DNA of 44,578 bases from Bacteroidales bacterium (GCA_022784645.1 JALFZG010000002.1:1-44578); one strand, 5' to 3'; shown: positions 35,631 through 44,099, counted from the first letter of the stretch. A program made the numbers and translations. The notes: generated by a model not told the origin, from the sequence alone.

Positions 35631-35650
35631 CGGGGAATGTACATACCCCG
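35631..35650 (+). other. Short hairpin after tig
   Basis: CGGGG/CCCCG with a 10-nt loop lies between the tig stop and the terminator. Confidence 0.5.
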
Positions 35651-35667
35651 CATAAGCAATAGAAGTC

Positions 35668-35707
35668 AGGAAGTCCAGGGCCGCTGGTCTTGGACTTCCT
35701 CCGTTTT
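35668..35707 (+). terminator. Intrinsic terminator of tig
   Basis: A perfect 10-bp stem AGGAAGTCCA/TGGACTTCCT with a 13-nt loop is followed by CCGTTTTT. Confidence 0.85.
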
Positions 35708-35723
35708 TCCAACGCTCATCCTC

Positions 35724-36500
35724 ATGAAAACAACGCATTATTCCCTCCTCTTCTCTTCGCTACTGCTCGGTGCATTATTGCTCTGCAGCTGCCAGCGCAC
35801 GCCCGTAAGAATCACGAACGTGGAGACTGATCTTATCCATATCGACTCCACCCTCGATGCAATTCAAGACACGGCTTATCTCAATTACCTGCTCCCCATT
35901 CGTGAGAATCTTGACCGCCATCTGAATATCCCTCTCGGCACCTCGGTGGAGGTGATGGAGCGCGGCCGTATTAACTCCCGGTTGCTTAACTGGGCTTGCG
36001 ATGCACTCGCTGCTTGCGCGCGCAGATATTACGATGGCGAAGTGGATATGGCGGTAGTGAATGCCGGCGGCCTGCGTTGCGATTGGCCGGCTGGAGACAT
36101 CACGTTCTACCATGTGTTTGAACTCATGCCGTTTGACAACGAGCTCGTGATTCTCACCCTCACCGGGCGAGACCTCTATGAGCTGGCTGAAAACTGCGTG
36201 GTACAAGGAGGACAAGGCGTATCGGAGGAGTTTCATGTAGTAGGACTCAACGGGCAAGTAGAATCCGTGTTGCTCGATGGGCAACCTATAGAAGCAGAGA
36301 GACTCTATCATGTAGCTACGAGCGACTACCTTTCGGGAGGAGCTGACGGACTCTCTGCACTTACCAAATTCTCTGAGCGAGTGATGACCGGCAAGAAAAT
36401 TCGTGATCTCTATATCGAGTATATTGCCGAGCACCCAACCATCAAGGCGGACATCGACGACCGCATGATTATTCAAGACGACCGCACGATTATGCAATAA
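35724..36500 (+). CDS. 5'-nucleotidase C-terminal-domain lipoprotein
   Basis: The protein has 258 residues from the ATG at 35724, which begins a lipoprotein signal with C-S-C-Q at the cleavage site; earlier in-frame codons would run through the tig terminator. It carries only the 5'-nucleotidase C-terminal (substrate-binding) domain: V-V-N-A-G-G-L-R-C-D-W, G-D-I-T-F-Y-H-V-F-E-L-M-P-F-D-N-E-L-V and S-D-Y-L-S-G-G-A-D-G. The metallophosphatase half (D-x-H, G-N-H-D/E) is missing and no such gene follows. In other Bacteroidales the two halves are often neighbouring genes. Alone, it probably binds nucleotides or works with a phosphatase encoded elsewhere. Confidence 0.85.
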   Translation: MKTTHYSLLFSSLLLGALLLCSCQRTPVRITNVETDLIHIDSTLDAIQDTAYLNYLLPIRENLDRHLNIPLGTSVEVMERGRINSRLLNWACDALAACARRYYDGEVDMAVVNAGGLRCDWPAGDITFYHVFELMPFDNELVILTLTGRDLYELAENCVVQGGQGVSEEFHVVGLNGQVESVLLDGQPIEAERLYHVATSDYLSGGADGLSALTKFSERVMTGKKIRDLYIEYIAEHPTIKADIDDRMIIQDDRTIMQ

Positions 36501-36532
36501 TGTGCAGGTTCAATAACGTATAAAACACCTTT

Positions 36533-37243
36533 ATGATTATGAACGATTTTCTGAAATTTTCAACCCAGCACCTCGGCCTTAACTCCATGCACGTGGAGCA
36601 GGTAATCAACGCCTCTGCTGATCGATTTGCCCCCGTATCTGCCCCGCAGATGCAAGGCTCGGGCTACATCTCCCCCTCCATTTTGGAGGAGCGTCAACTC
36701 AACGTTACTCAGATGGACGTGTTCTCACGACTGATGATGGACCGTATTATTTTCATGGGAACAGAAGTCAACGACTATACGGCCAACGTGATTCAAGCAC
36801 AGCTGCTCTATCTCAATTCGGTTGATTCGGATAAGGATATTTCCATCTATCTAAATACACCCGGTGGCAGCGTGTATGCCGGATTGGGCATATACGATAC
36901 CATGCAGTTCGTGAAGTCAGACGTAGCCACCATCTGCACGGGCATGGCAGCCTCGATGGGCGCTGTACTGCTCGTAGCTGGCGCTGAGGGCAAACGTGCT
37001 GCACTACCCCATTCGCGTATTATGATACACCAGCCGATGGGCGGTGCGCAAGGGCAGGCAAGCGATATGGAAATCACCGTAAAGGAGATTCTCAAGCTCA
37101 AAAAAGAGCTCTATCAGATCATCGCCGATCACTCCCACAACACCATCGAGCGCATCGAGAAAGACTCCGATCGCGACTATTGGATGACAGCGCAGGAGGC
37201 ACTTGATTACGGAATGATTGACCGCATTTATAGCAAACAATAA
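36533..37243 (+). CDS. clpP: ATP-dependent Clp protease proteolytic subunit
   Basis: ClpP forms the protease chamber that works with ClpX. The 236-residue protein has the Ser-His-Asp triad at S141 (G-M-A-A-S-M-G), H166 (I-M-I-H-Q-P) and D215 (D-R-D-Y-W-M), with the same spacing as in E. coli. About 40 extra residues precede the usual ClpP start, probably a propeptide. The ATG at 36539 is an alternative start. clpX follows after 3 bp. Confidence 0.96.
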   Translation: MIMNDFLKFSTQHLGLNSMHVEQVINASADRFAPVSAPQMQGSGYISPSILEERQLNVTQMDVFSRLMMDRIIFMGTEVNDYTANVIQAQLLYLNSVDSDKDISIYLNTPGGSVYAGLGIYDTMQFVKSDVATICTGMAASMGAVLLVAGAEGKRAALPHSRIMIHQPMGGAQGQASDMEITVKEILKLKKELYQIIADHSHNTIERIEKDSDRDYWMTAQEALDYGMIDRIYSKQ

Positions 37244-37246
37244 CCG

Positions 37247-38512
37247 ATGGCGAAGAAAAAAGAAGAATCCTGCAGTTTCTGCGGAAAACCAGCGCCGTTT
37301 ATGCTTCAGGGCATGGATGGCAGTTTCATTTGTCCGGATTGCGTAGAGCTCGCTTCGCGCGTGCTAAGAGATCGCAATATGTCGATGAGAGGGCGTAAGG
37401 GTGCCAACCCCATTGACCTCAACAATGTGCCCAAGCCGCAGGAAATCAAGGAGTTTCTTGATCAATACGTGATTGGGCAGGAGGAGGCTAAACGTTTCCT
37501 CTCGGTGGCGGTTTATAACCACTACAAACGATTGGCATCCAAAGAGCAAAACGCGCTGCAAGGCGATGCTGCCGATATGGCTGATGTGGAGATTGAGAAA
37601 TCGAATATCATCCTCGTGGGTCGCACCGGCACGGGCAAGACCCTCCTCGCCAAGACCATCGCCAAGATGCTCAAAGTGCCGTTTACCATCGTTGATGCCA
37701 CCGTGTTGACGCAGGCTGGTTATGTGGGAGAAGATGTGGAGTCGCTCCTCACGCGTTTGCTACAAGAATGTAATTACGATCTTGCGCAAGCTGAACGTGG
37801 TATCGTGTTCATCGACGAAATCGATAAGATTGCTCGCAAAGGCGATAATCCGAGCATCACGCGCGACGTGAGCGGTGAAGGTGTACAGCAAGCGCTCCTC
37901 AAATTGCTCGAAGGCAGTGTAGTTAACGTGCCCCCACAAGGCGGCCGCAAGCACCCCGAACAGGAGTTTATCCACGTGAATACGGAGAATATCCTCTTCA
38001 TCTGCGGCGGTGCATTTGACGGCATCGAACAGCAGATTGCGCAGCGAATGAACACGCAAGTGGTGGGCTTCGAGGCCGCTCAGAGTACGCATAAAGTGGA
38101 TAAGTCCAATTTGCTCAAATACATTGCTCCGCAAGACTTGAAGTCTTTTGGCCTTATCCCCGAAATCGTAGGCCGTCTGCCTATCCTCACGCACCTCGAT
38201 CCGCTTGACAGACAAGCCCTGCGCAATATCCTTACCGAGCCCAAAAACGCGCTCGTGAAACAATACGTGCGTCTCTTGGAAATGGATGGCGTACGGCTCA
38301 CGTTTGCCGACGATGCGCTCGATTATATTGTAGATAAGGCGATGGAGTACAAACTCGGAGCTCGCGGCTTGCGCGGCCTCTGCGAGACCATCATGATGGA
38401 CGTAATGTATGCCGTGCCCTCCTCCGCGGAGAAGACGTTTGAAGTAACACGCGCCTTTGCCGAGCAGCAGATTGGCAAAGCCGATATGCTCAAACTGCAA
38501 AACGCATTATGA
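37247..38512 (+). CDS. clpX: ATP-dependent Clp protease ATP-binding subunit ClpX
   Basis: ClpX unfolds substrates and feeds ClpP. The 421-residue protein has a zinc-binding domain (C9, C12, C29, C32), Walker A G-R-T-G-T-G-K-T (125-132), pore loop G-Y-V-G-E-D, Walker B F-I-D-E-I-D-K and the R-K-H pore loop. The ClpP-docking tripeptide usually written I-G-F appears as V-G-F in Q-V-V-G-F-E. Its last codons overlap the start of gldD by 4 bp. Confidence 0.97.
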   Translation: MAKKKEESCSFCGKPAPFMLQGMDGSFICPDCVELASRVLRDRNMSMRGRKGANPIDLNNVPKPQEIKEFLDQYVIGQEEAKRFLSVAVYNHYKRLASKEQNALQGDAADMADVEIEKSNIILVGRTGTGKTLLAKTIAKMLKVPFTIVDATVLTQAGYVGEDVESLLTRLLQECNYDLAQAERGIVFIDEIDKIARKGDNPSITRDVSGEGVQQALLKLLEGSVVNVPPQGGRKHPEQEFIHVNTENILFICGGAFDGIEQQIAQRMNTQVVGFEAAQSTHKVDKSNLLKYIAPQDLKSFGLIPEIVGRLPILTHLDPLDRQALRNILTEPKNALVKQYVRLLEMDGVRLTFADDALDYIVDKAMEYKLGARGLRGLCETIMMDVMYAVPSSAEKTFEVTRAFAEQQIGKADMLKLQNAL

Positions 38513-39084
38513 TCAAACCTATTAGCGCCATATTCGTGCTGCTGGCTGCGCTCGTTCTCGCGGGTTGCGGTCGTAGTTATGTGCCCAAGCCCTATGGCTA
38601 TTACCGGCTCAACTTACCTGAGCAGCAGTATCAGCTCTTTGATAGCGCCACCATGCCCTTCCGCTTTGAGCTTTCTGAGTCAGCGTATGTGCAGCCGATG
38701 AGTGGGCAAAACGAAGGGCTATGGTTTGATATCGTCTATCCCGAGCTCCGTGCGCGCATCAACTGCACGTATAAGCCCGTCAACGGCCATCTTGCGGAGC
38801 TCTCGAAAGACGCGCAAGAGTTTGTGTATAAACACGCTTCGCTCGCCAGCAGTATTCCTGAGCAGGGTTTCGAAAATCCCGAAAGAGGTATGTATGGCGT
38901 TTTTTATGCCATTCGCGGCAACACCGCATCGCCTTTTCAGTTTTATATGACTGACAGCACTCGCCATTTCCTCCGCGGTGCCGTGTATTTCAACTGCGTG
39001 CCCAACCAAGACTCCCTCGCGCCCGCGTTTGATTATATGGAGGAGGACCTCCGGCATCTGATAGAAACACTCGAATGGAAATGA
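38509..39084 (+). CDS. gldD: Gliding-motility lipoprotein GldD
   Basis: The 191-residue lipoprotein has lipobox L-A-G-C with Cys20. The mature sequence matches GldD throughout: [52 protein letters not shown] and the closing L-I-E-T-L-E-W-K. GldD is needed for gliding and type IX secretion in Flavobacterium, yet it is also kept in non-gliding Bacteroidales. It overlaps clpX by 4 bp and tadA by 10 bp; no other gld gene is in the window. Confidence 0.9.
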   Translation: MIKPISAIFVLLAALVLAGCGRSYVPKPYGYYRLNLPEQQYQLFDSATMPFRFELSESAYVQPMSGQNEGLWFDIVYPELRARINCTYKPVNGHLAELSKDAQEFVYKHASLASSIPEQGFENPERGMYGVFYAIRGNTASPFQFYMTDSTRHFLRGAVYFNCVPNQDSLAPAFDYMEEDLRHLIETLEWK

Positions 39085-39515
39085 ACGACGACGAAAAATA
39101 CATGCGTCTGGCGCTGCTGGAAGCCGAGGAGGCGCTTCGCCACAATGAGATCCCCATCGGCTGCGTGATTGTACAAGGCCATCAGATCATCGGCCGCGGA
39201 CATAACCTCACCGAGACGCTTCAAGACGTGACCGCCCATGCTGAGATGCAAGCCATCACAGCAGCTGCGGGGATGCTCGGAGGCAAGTATTTGCCGGAGG
39301 CTACGCTCTACGTCACTGTAGAGCCTTGCGTAATGTGTGCTGGCGCTATCGGATGGAGCCAGATCGCCCGCGTGGTTTATGGAGCGACGGATGAAAAACG
39401 AGGCTTTCAACGCTTTGCGCCTAATGCTTTCCATCCTAAATGTAAAGTCACGGCTGGCGTGCTCGAAAGCGAATGCCGCCAGCTCATGCAAACGTTCTTC
39501 AAGCAACTCCGATAA
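39075..39515 (+). CDS. tadA: tRNA(adenine34) deaminase
   Basis: TadA converts A34 to inosine in the tRNA-Arg(ACG) anticodon. The 146-residue protein has the zinc site H55-A-E57 and P-C85-V-M-C88, and the family start M-R-L-A-L-x-E-A. It may start at 39075 or 39081; both overlap gldD or nearly do. The length is slightly short but complete. Confidence 0.93.
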   Translation: MEMNDDEKYMRLALLEAEEALRHNEIPIGCVIVQGHQIIGRGHNLTETLQDVTAHAEMQAITAAAGMLGGKYLPEATLYVTVEPCVMCAGAIGWSQIARVVYGATDEKRGFQRFAPNAFHPKCKVTAGVLESECRQLMQTFFKQLR

Positions 39516-39533
39516 CTCGTTTCACTCGCAAAT

Positions 39534-41567
39534 TTGGATATCACCATGAATAAGCAAAACATCGTTTCTCGTATTCTTATCTTGGCTGCGATGCTCATCA
39601 TCATCGCGTTGGCTTATCCGCATAAGAGCGGCTCGTTCTCTTACCATTTCGAGGAGGGACGCCCTTGGAACCACGGACTGATCACCGCGCAATATGATTT
39701 CCCCGTATATAAATCCGATGATCAGGTTAAGCAGGAAAAAGCTGAAGCGCTGAGCCGTTTCGCACCTTATTATACGCTCAACGCGCGCGTGGCGCGCGAG
39801 CAGATGGAGGCTACGGAAAAGGTTGCTAAGGGCGTGCTCACCAAGCAGGAGGCAGCTTACTTAATGCAGACGCTCCAACGCCTGTATGCTGTAGGTATTC
39901 TCTCTATCGAAGATGCGGGAAAAGTAGAAAAACAGGGATTCAGCCGCATCACTATCGTAAATCAGAAGCATCAAGCAGAGGTGTATCCGCTCAGCGAATG
40001 CTGCACCCCGCGCGGAGCATACGAGCTCCTCTTGGCGGGTTCACCCGAGGGAGAGCGCAGCAAACTGCCGATGATCGGGCTCAACGGCTTACTGCTCCCA
40101 AACCTCGCGTTTGACAGCACCACCACCGCCATCATGCATCAGAAGCTGCTCAACGAAATCACTGAGATCTCCGGTATGGTGCAGCAGGGGGAGAAAATCA
40201 TCGACCGTGGTGAGATTGTAGATGCCTCAACCTATCAAATACTCATGTCTCTCAAGCGGTCTATGGAAGAACGTGGGGTGGATGCAAGACGTGCGAATGG
40301 TATGTTTTTTGGAATAGTGGCGCTTTTCGCATTGTTCGTCAGCATGATCATTTTATATTTGATTACTTTCAGACCACTGCTATTCTCTGACATCCGATCG
40401 ATGTTGTTCTTCAGTATACTGATGACCATCGTAATCGTCATGACATGCCTGCTCACTCGTTATACCACCTTCAGCATCTATATCGTGCCGTTTGCGTGGG
40501 TGCCCATCATCACCCGCGTGTTCTACGACTCGCGCACCGCACTTTATCTTCATATGGTGACTATCCTCATCTGCTCGTTCTTGGCGCCCGAGCCGTTTGA
40601 ATTCATGGTGCTGCAAATGGCGGTGGGAATGCTTACGGTAGCCAGCCTCAAGGACATGGAGCAGCGCAGCCAGCTCTTTCAAACGAGCCTCTGGATCCTC
40701 TTCACCTATGCCTTTGCGTACACGGCTTTCATTTTGGCCCGGAAAGGCAGCTTCGAGATGGTGCACTGGCAGATGTATGTGTATTTTGCAGGAAACGCGC
40801 TATTGGTAATCTGCTCATATGTGCTGATTTATTTCTTTGAAAAGGCGTTCCGTCTGGTGAGCTCAGTCACATTGGTAGAGCTCACGAACATCAACAGCGA
40901 GCTGATGCTGGAGTTCGCTGAAAAAGCACCGGGCTCGTTTCAGCACTCACTTCAGGTAAGCAATTTGGCAATGGAGGCAGCCAAACGGATTGGGGCGAAT
41001 GCGTTGCTTGTACGTACAGGCGCACTCTACCACGACATTGGTAAGATGTCTGCCCCGCAGAACTTCACGGAGAACCAGCAGGATGGCGTCAACCCGTTAT
41101 CCAAACTATCCTACATAGAGGCAGCAGCTTGTGTGCTCAAACACGTGAGCGAGGGTGTGAGGATAGCGGAAGAACATGGGCTGCCGGAGGTGGTCGTATC
41201 ATTTATTCGTATGCACCATGGCACCAGCAAGACGCGCTATTTCTATAATTCGTATAAAAACGCTCATCCTGGCGAGCCGGTGGATGATGCCCTCTTCCAG
41301 TATGCCGGTCCCAAACCCAATTCTAAAGAGGCAGCAGTAGTGATGATGGCGGATGCCGTAGAGGCGCGCAGCCGCAGTATGAGCGTCTATACGGAGGAGA
41401 GTATCCGCGAGATGGTGGAGCAGATGATTGGCTTACAGATGGCGGATGGGCAGTTTGAAGAAACACCGCTCACGTTCCGTGATATACAGATTGTGAAGGA
41501 GGTCTTCATCCGCAAACTGATATCCATGAACCATCACCGCATCGCCTACCCCGAGCTAAAAGAATAG
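39534..41567 (+). CDS. 7TM-HD phosphohydrolase, PgpH-like c-di-AMP phosphodiesterase
   Basis: The 677-residue protein has one N-terminal membrane helix, an extracytoplasmic 7TMR-HDED domain (about 40-255), a bundle of seven or so membrane helices (about 262-450) and a C-terminal cytosolic HD domain. The HD residues are in L-Y-H-D-I-G-K-M near 500, and R-M-H-H-G-T-S-K-T and M-M-A-D-A-V-E-A-R-S follow. This is the architecture of PgpH (YqfF), which hydrolyses cyclic di-AMP. The start could also be the ATG at 39546. It is the last housekeeping gene before the repeat-rich accessory end. Confidence 0.92.
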   Translation: MDITMNKQNIVSRILILAAMLIIIALAYPHKSGSFSYHFEEGRPWNHGLITAQYDFPVYKSDDQVKQEKAEALSRFAPYYTLNARVAREQMEATEKVAKGVLTKQEAAYLMQTLQRLYAVGILSIEDAGKVEKQGFSRITIVNQKHQAEVYPLSECCTPRGAYELLLAGSPEGERSKLPMIGLNGLLLPNLAFDSTTTAIMHQKLLNEITEISGMVQQGEKIIDRGEIVDASTYQILMSLKRSMEERGVDARRANGMFFGIVALFALFVSMIILYLITFRPLLFSDIRSMLFFSILMTIVIVMTCLLTRYTTFSIYIVPFAWVPIITRVFYDSRTALYLHMVTILICSFLAPEPFEFMVLQMAVGMLTVASLKDMEQRSQLFQTSLWILFTYAFAYTAFILARKGSFEMVHWQMYVYFAGNALLVICSYVLIYFFEKAFRLVSSVTLVELTNINSELMLEFAEKAPGSFQHSLQVSNLAMEAAKRIGANALLVRTGALYHDIGKMSAPQNFTENQQDGVNPLSKLSYIEAAACVLKHVSEGVRIAEEHGLPEVVVSFIRMHHGTSKTRYFYNSYKNAHPGEPVDDALFQYAGPKPNSKEAAVVMMADAVEARSRSMSVYTEESIREMVEQMIGLQMADGQFEETPLTFRDIQIVKEVFIRKLISMNHHRIAYPELKE

Positions 41568-41602
41568 AGCAAGCAGAGCTTGCGATCGCCGCATCCGACT
41601 AC

Positions 41603-41681
41603 TGGAACGCGCGAAGCGCAATTGGAACGCCGCAGGCTTTGGAACGCGCGAAGCGCTAATGGAACTGCGCGCAGCGCCATA
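41603..41681. repeat. Mini-hairpin array, TGGAAC orientation
   Basis: Four units of TGGAAC plus a small hairpin (GCGC-GAA-GCGC, GCCGCAGGC, GCGC-GAA-GCGC, GCGCGCAGCGC) lie just after the PgpH-like gene, inverted relative to the array at 236-540. Confidence 0.75.
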
Positions 41682-41682
41682 C

Positions 41683-41863
41683 CCTTACTCTAAAATGTGT
41701 AACGTTTGTAACGTTTGTAACGCTTTGACAAATAAAGCATTACTGCATTGCCGTGTTAGACGAATAAATCCCACCGCTTTCGCGATGGGATTTTCTTATT
41801 TCTTCTCAGCAGAATTTATTCGTTGGCTGAGGAAACCTGGAACGTCCGAAGGGCAATTGGAAC
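41683..41863 (+). repeat. Composite dispersed repeat, direct copy
   Basis: This is the counterpart of 24651-24868. It has CCTTACTC, three TTTGTAACG units, CTTTGACAAATAAAGCATT, TGCCGTGTTAGACGA, an imperfect AAATCCCA/TGGGATTT hairpin, TTCTTATTTCTTCTCAGCAG, AATTTATTCGTTGGC and GTTCCA-family units. Further units continue to 41905. Confidence 0.8.
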
Positions 41864-41895
41864 AGCCGTAGGCTTCTGGAACAGAGCCGCAGGCT

Positions 41896-42051
41896 CTACT
41901 TGGAACGGTCTTCCCCCTCCAAGGGGGAGTTAGAGAGGGTCTCTTTTGCCGAGTCGTGCGACTTCTTGAGCGAGCCGAAGAGGGCTGCGAGGGCTTGAAA
42001 CACGGCTACTATAATTTGCCATGCGTTAACTTTCTTGTCGTTCTTTGCCAT
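41896..42051 (-). CDS. Smalltalk-like small protein, 51 aa
   Basis: An ATG at 42051 opens a 51-residue frame that stops with TAG at 41898-41896. The start M-A-K-N-D-K-K-V-N-A-W-Q-I-I-V-A-V-F-Q-A and a short hydrophobic helix resemble the tiny smalltalk proteins found beside cell-wall amidases in Bacteroidales cassettes (identified from memory). It overlaps the DUF5675 gene by 26 bp, suggesting translational coupling. The last 12 or so residues (T-L-S-N-S-P-L-E-G-E-D) are encoded by a CCCCC..GGGGG hairpin of intergenic-repeat type, so the natural end may once have been earlier. Confidence 0.65.
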   Translation of the reverse strand: MAKNDKKVNAWQIIVAVFQALAALFGSLKKSHDSAKETLSNSPLEGEDRSK

Positions 42052-42433
42052 AATGATGAAATACGTTGGATTCACAGCTTTGCGTCACCTCCATCTCGCT
42101 TGCAGAATCATCGGAGATAAAGTCCATCACGATATCTTCATATAGTCTATCATTTACGAGGATGCACCCTCGGGAGTGTTCGGGTTTAGTGCCTCGATGC
42201 ACTCGAATCCCGGACCTATTTTTGACGTTTGATAGCAGCGGAAGATTGCGCTTGAACTTCGGTGAGAAAGTGGTTGAGACAGGGTATTTCCCTTCGGGAA
42301 TGAGATACTGCTTATTCTCAAGAGTATTGCAGATAAAGACCCAACCAAATTTGGGTAAGCATACCATAAGGTGGCCTTTTACTGCATCCGATGTTTCGCT
42401 GATGGGATGGCGTATAAGCTTGAACTTTGCCAT
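42026..42433 (-). CDS. DUF5675 family protein
   Basis: The 135-residue protein has no signal peptide. It shows the DUF5675 layout: a charged start with L-I-R, then G-H-L-M-V-C-L, F-I-C-N-T-L-E, I-P-E-G-K-Y-P-V, F-K-R-N-L-P-L-L, R-S-G-I-R-V-H-R-G-T and S-R-G-C-I-L-V. The late His and Cys resemble the active centre of L,D-transpeptidase/YkuD-like folds, but no activity is established. DUF5675 genes occur in phages and in small Bacteroidales cassettes where an N-acetylmuramoyl-alanine amidase would otherwise sit. It follows the membrane protein gene by 12 bp. Confidence 0.8.
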   Translation of the reverse strand: MAKFKLIRHPISETSDAVKGHLMVCLPKFGWVFICNTLENKQYLIPEGKYPVSTTFSPKFKRNLPLLSNVKNRSGIRVHRGTKPEHSRGCILVNDRLYEDIVMDFISDDSASEMEVTQSCESNVFHHYGKERQES

Positions 42434-42445
42434 GATTCATTAAAG

Positions 42446-42661
42446 TTAGTCAGGGTCAGGTGGTTTCCTTTCCCTATAGCGATAGTCAATACCTATGAGC
42501 GCTCCTACGAAGGTGAGGGTCTCGCCATAGGCGGTCAGAACGGTAGGGTCAATCTCGCCTCGAGGCGGCAGGAAGAGCGCGATACCCACCAGCGTCAGCC
42601 CAAACAAGGTGGCGATGACTGCTATCAGCAGCTGCACCCAAGAGCGGTAGTTAGCTTTCAT
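42446..42661 (-). CDS. Small two-helix membrane protein
   Basis: The 71-residue protein has two hydrophobic helices (about 10-29 and 45-57) separated by P-P-R-G-E-I-D-P, and a basic Arg/Lys-rich tail (Y-R-Y-R-E-R-K-P). It does not match a named family. It might be a holin-like or anchoring component given the DUF5675 gene 12 bp downstream, but this is inference from size and neighbours only. Confidence 0.65.
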   Translation of the reverse strand: MKANYRSWVQLLIAVIATLFGLTLVGIALFLPPRGEIDPTVLTAYGETLTFVGALIGIDYRYRERKPPDPD

Positions 42662-43111
42662 AGGCGAACACGAATTAAATTAATTGCCTGTAAACGAGTG
42701 ATTTAATCGAACACGAATCTCACGAATTACACGAATAATTTTTTATTTTCGATTTTCCTTAGGATTTTTGTTTGCGCCAATAGGCTATGTCGAGGGCAAC
42801 GCCCGATCCCAAAAAATTGCCTCCTAAAAGCAACGAACTGTTGCGTATTTTTGTGAGGATTTTCGTTTTGGATTATCGCTCACTGCTCACAGCCCATAGC
42901 CCATAGCAACTATTCGTTAGATAGCCACAGGCGCGTGATATAGCCACAGGCGCGTGTTCGATAAAAATCTTAAACTAAAATCCTAACCAAAATGCGCTCG
43001 AATACCTCGCTTTATGTAGGAGTTTATATATGGATCGCTTCGCTCGAAATCCGAACTAAAATCCTTATAAAAATCCATTGCATTCGTTAGATTCGTGTTC
43101 GTTTTTACAGA
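42662..43111. other. Non-coding stretch bounded by 20-bp inverted repeats
   Basis: No coding frame is seen. CGAACACGAATCTCACGAAT (42708-42727) and its inverse (43082-43101) match at 19 of 20 positions; a third 11-nt copy lies at 42665-42675. Inside are two direct copies of ATAGCCACAGGCGCGTG about 20 bp apart near 42920-42956 and several AAAATCC-type A/T-rich segments. I find no promoter box. Confidence 0.65.
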
Positions 43112-43639
43112 TTACTCGAATCCGGCGTCTTCATCGCCGCTACTGCCACCTTGCGAGCTGCCGCCACCGCTGTTAGAGCCGCCCGAAGGATTGGAGCCGC
43201 TGCCGCCACCCGAAGGAGTCTGCGAGCCGGAGCCAGAATCGCTGCCGGTATCCGGAATAGCAGGGGCGCTGGTAGTGCCCGTGGACGGGAGGGTGACGTT
43301 GCCTTCGGCGTCCATGTACTTGAGGACGATCTGACGGACGTTGCTCAGATGGGCTTGCTTCTTGAGCGCCTGTGCCTCCTGATAGGCTGCCGTACCGTTC
43401 TCGCCATTCTCCTCAGAGGGACGGTTCGCACGGAGCCATGCAGCGGCGAGCTTCTGCTGGGTGCCGAAGGCGGTCATCTGTGCCACTTGTGCGGGGGTGG
43501 CAGGACCGGTGGGTTTGTTCAGGTACTTAGCCAGATGGATGCGGTTCGAACTGGAGTTGGTAGCGAAGTAGTCGTTGGTGCCGCTGCCATACTTACCCGA
43601 GATGCCCTTGATGACATCGATAGGTTTAATACGAGCCAT
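43112..43639 (-). CDS. Hypothetical protein with low-complexity Gly/Ser tail
   Basis: I do not recognise a named family. The 175-residue protein has no signal peptide. Residues 1-120 look folded: M-A-R-I-K-P-I-D-V-I-K-G-I-S-G-K-Y-G, N-S-S-S-N-R-I-H-L-A-K, A-A-A-W-L-R-A-N-R-P and an Ala/Gln-rich helix. From about 125 the sequence is Gly/Ser/Pro/Thr-rich, almost certainly disordered, and ends in acidic residues (D-E-D-A-G-F-E). Its promoter (43874-43903) gives a leader of over 200 nt with hairpins. It is upstream of, and on the same strand as, the small cassette. Confidence 0.75.
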   Translation of the reverse strand: MARIKPIDVIKGISGKYGSGTNDYFATNSSSNRIHLAKYLNKPTGPATPAQVAQMTAFGTQQKLAAAWLRANRPSEENGENGTAAYQEAQALKKQAHLSNVRQIVLKYMDAEGNVTLPSTGTTSAPAIPDTGSDSGSGSQTPSGGGSGSNPSGGSNSGGGSSQGGSSGDEDAGFE

Positions 43640-43867
43640 AGTGTTTTCCTCAAAGCGCCACGAAGAATCTTTTCGTGCACCATTTGTATTCCGTTGAGGA
43701 CGGTTTTAAGATTCATACTACCTGTTTTTGCATTCGTAATAAGGTTTAGGTTGAGCGGATTTTGCGTAACGTTTGGCGCCTTTACGTTACCTCTAATCCT
43801 CCTCAATGGTTCCTCAATGCCTCCTCATCGCGAGGTCTCCGAGCCGCCTTCGACTCTTTGCTCGAAT
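43640..43867 (-). other. Long structured 5' leader of the low-complexity protein gene
   Basis: From the predicted start near 43867, a leader of about 228 nt precedes the ATG. It has a tandem CATTGAGGA repeat (43800-43819), a GTAACG/CGTTAC stem (43766-43790) and a CACGAA/TTCGTG hairpin about 20 nt before the start codon (43659-43677). The frame crossing this part looks like a shadow. Confidence 0.6.
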
Positions 43868-43873
43868 GCGGTG

Positions 43874-43903
43874 CAAAGGTACTACAAAAATCGCACATGG
43901 CAA
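43874..43903 (-). promoter_or_regulatory. Promoter of the low-complexity protein gene
   Basis: On the minus strand the TTG (43903-43901), a 19-nt spacer and TACCTTTG (43881-43874) form a promoter. Confidence 0.7.
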
Positions 43904-43907
43904 TGGG

Positions 43908-44047
43908 TTGTCCCCTGACTTGTGGGGCTGTTGTCCCCTGACTTGTGAACCGGCGTGGGGAAACACGGCTGAAGATGATCATTTTCGGAAAAAATCAGAA
44001 AAACACCTCCGAAAAAATGCGCCATTGTGCGCCATTCTGCGCCGGTG
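43908..44047. repeat. Operator-like repeats between divergent promoters
   Basis: TTGTCCCCTGACTTGTG occurs at 43908-43924 and 43931-43947 (17 of 17, 23-bp period). TGCGCC-based units of 10 bp repeat in tandem at 44018, 44028 and 44038, with an inverse GGCGCA soon after. They lie between the two promoters of this divergent region. Confidence 0.7.
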
Positions 44048-44068
44048 CAAAAAGGCGCATTCGAAAAT

Positions 44069-44099
44069 TTGCAGCACTCATCTTTTCGTAGTAATTTTG
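44069..44099 (+). promoter_or_regulatory. Promoter of the terminal hypothetical gene
   Basis: The TTG (44069-44071), a 20-nt spacer and TAATTTTG (44092-44099) form a complete promoter. The leader is about 145 nt and contains overlapping complementary segments at 44127-44162. Confidence 0.75.

Noticed and set aside
32941..35712. 923-codon open frame on the minus strand
   Set aside because: It is antisense to typA and tig, both certain, and its composition is what the codon use of those genes gives in reverse. No family match is seen.
43151..43918. 255-codon plus-strand frame rich in Ala and Arg
   Set aside because: It is the reverse of the Gly/Ser-rich tail and leader of the gene at 43112-43639.
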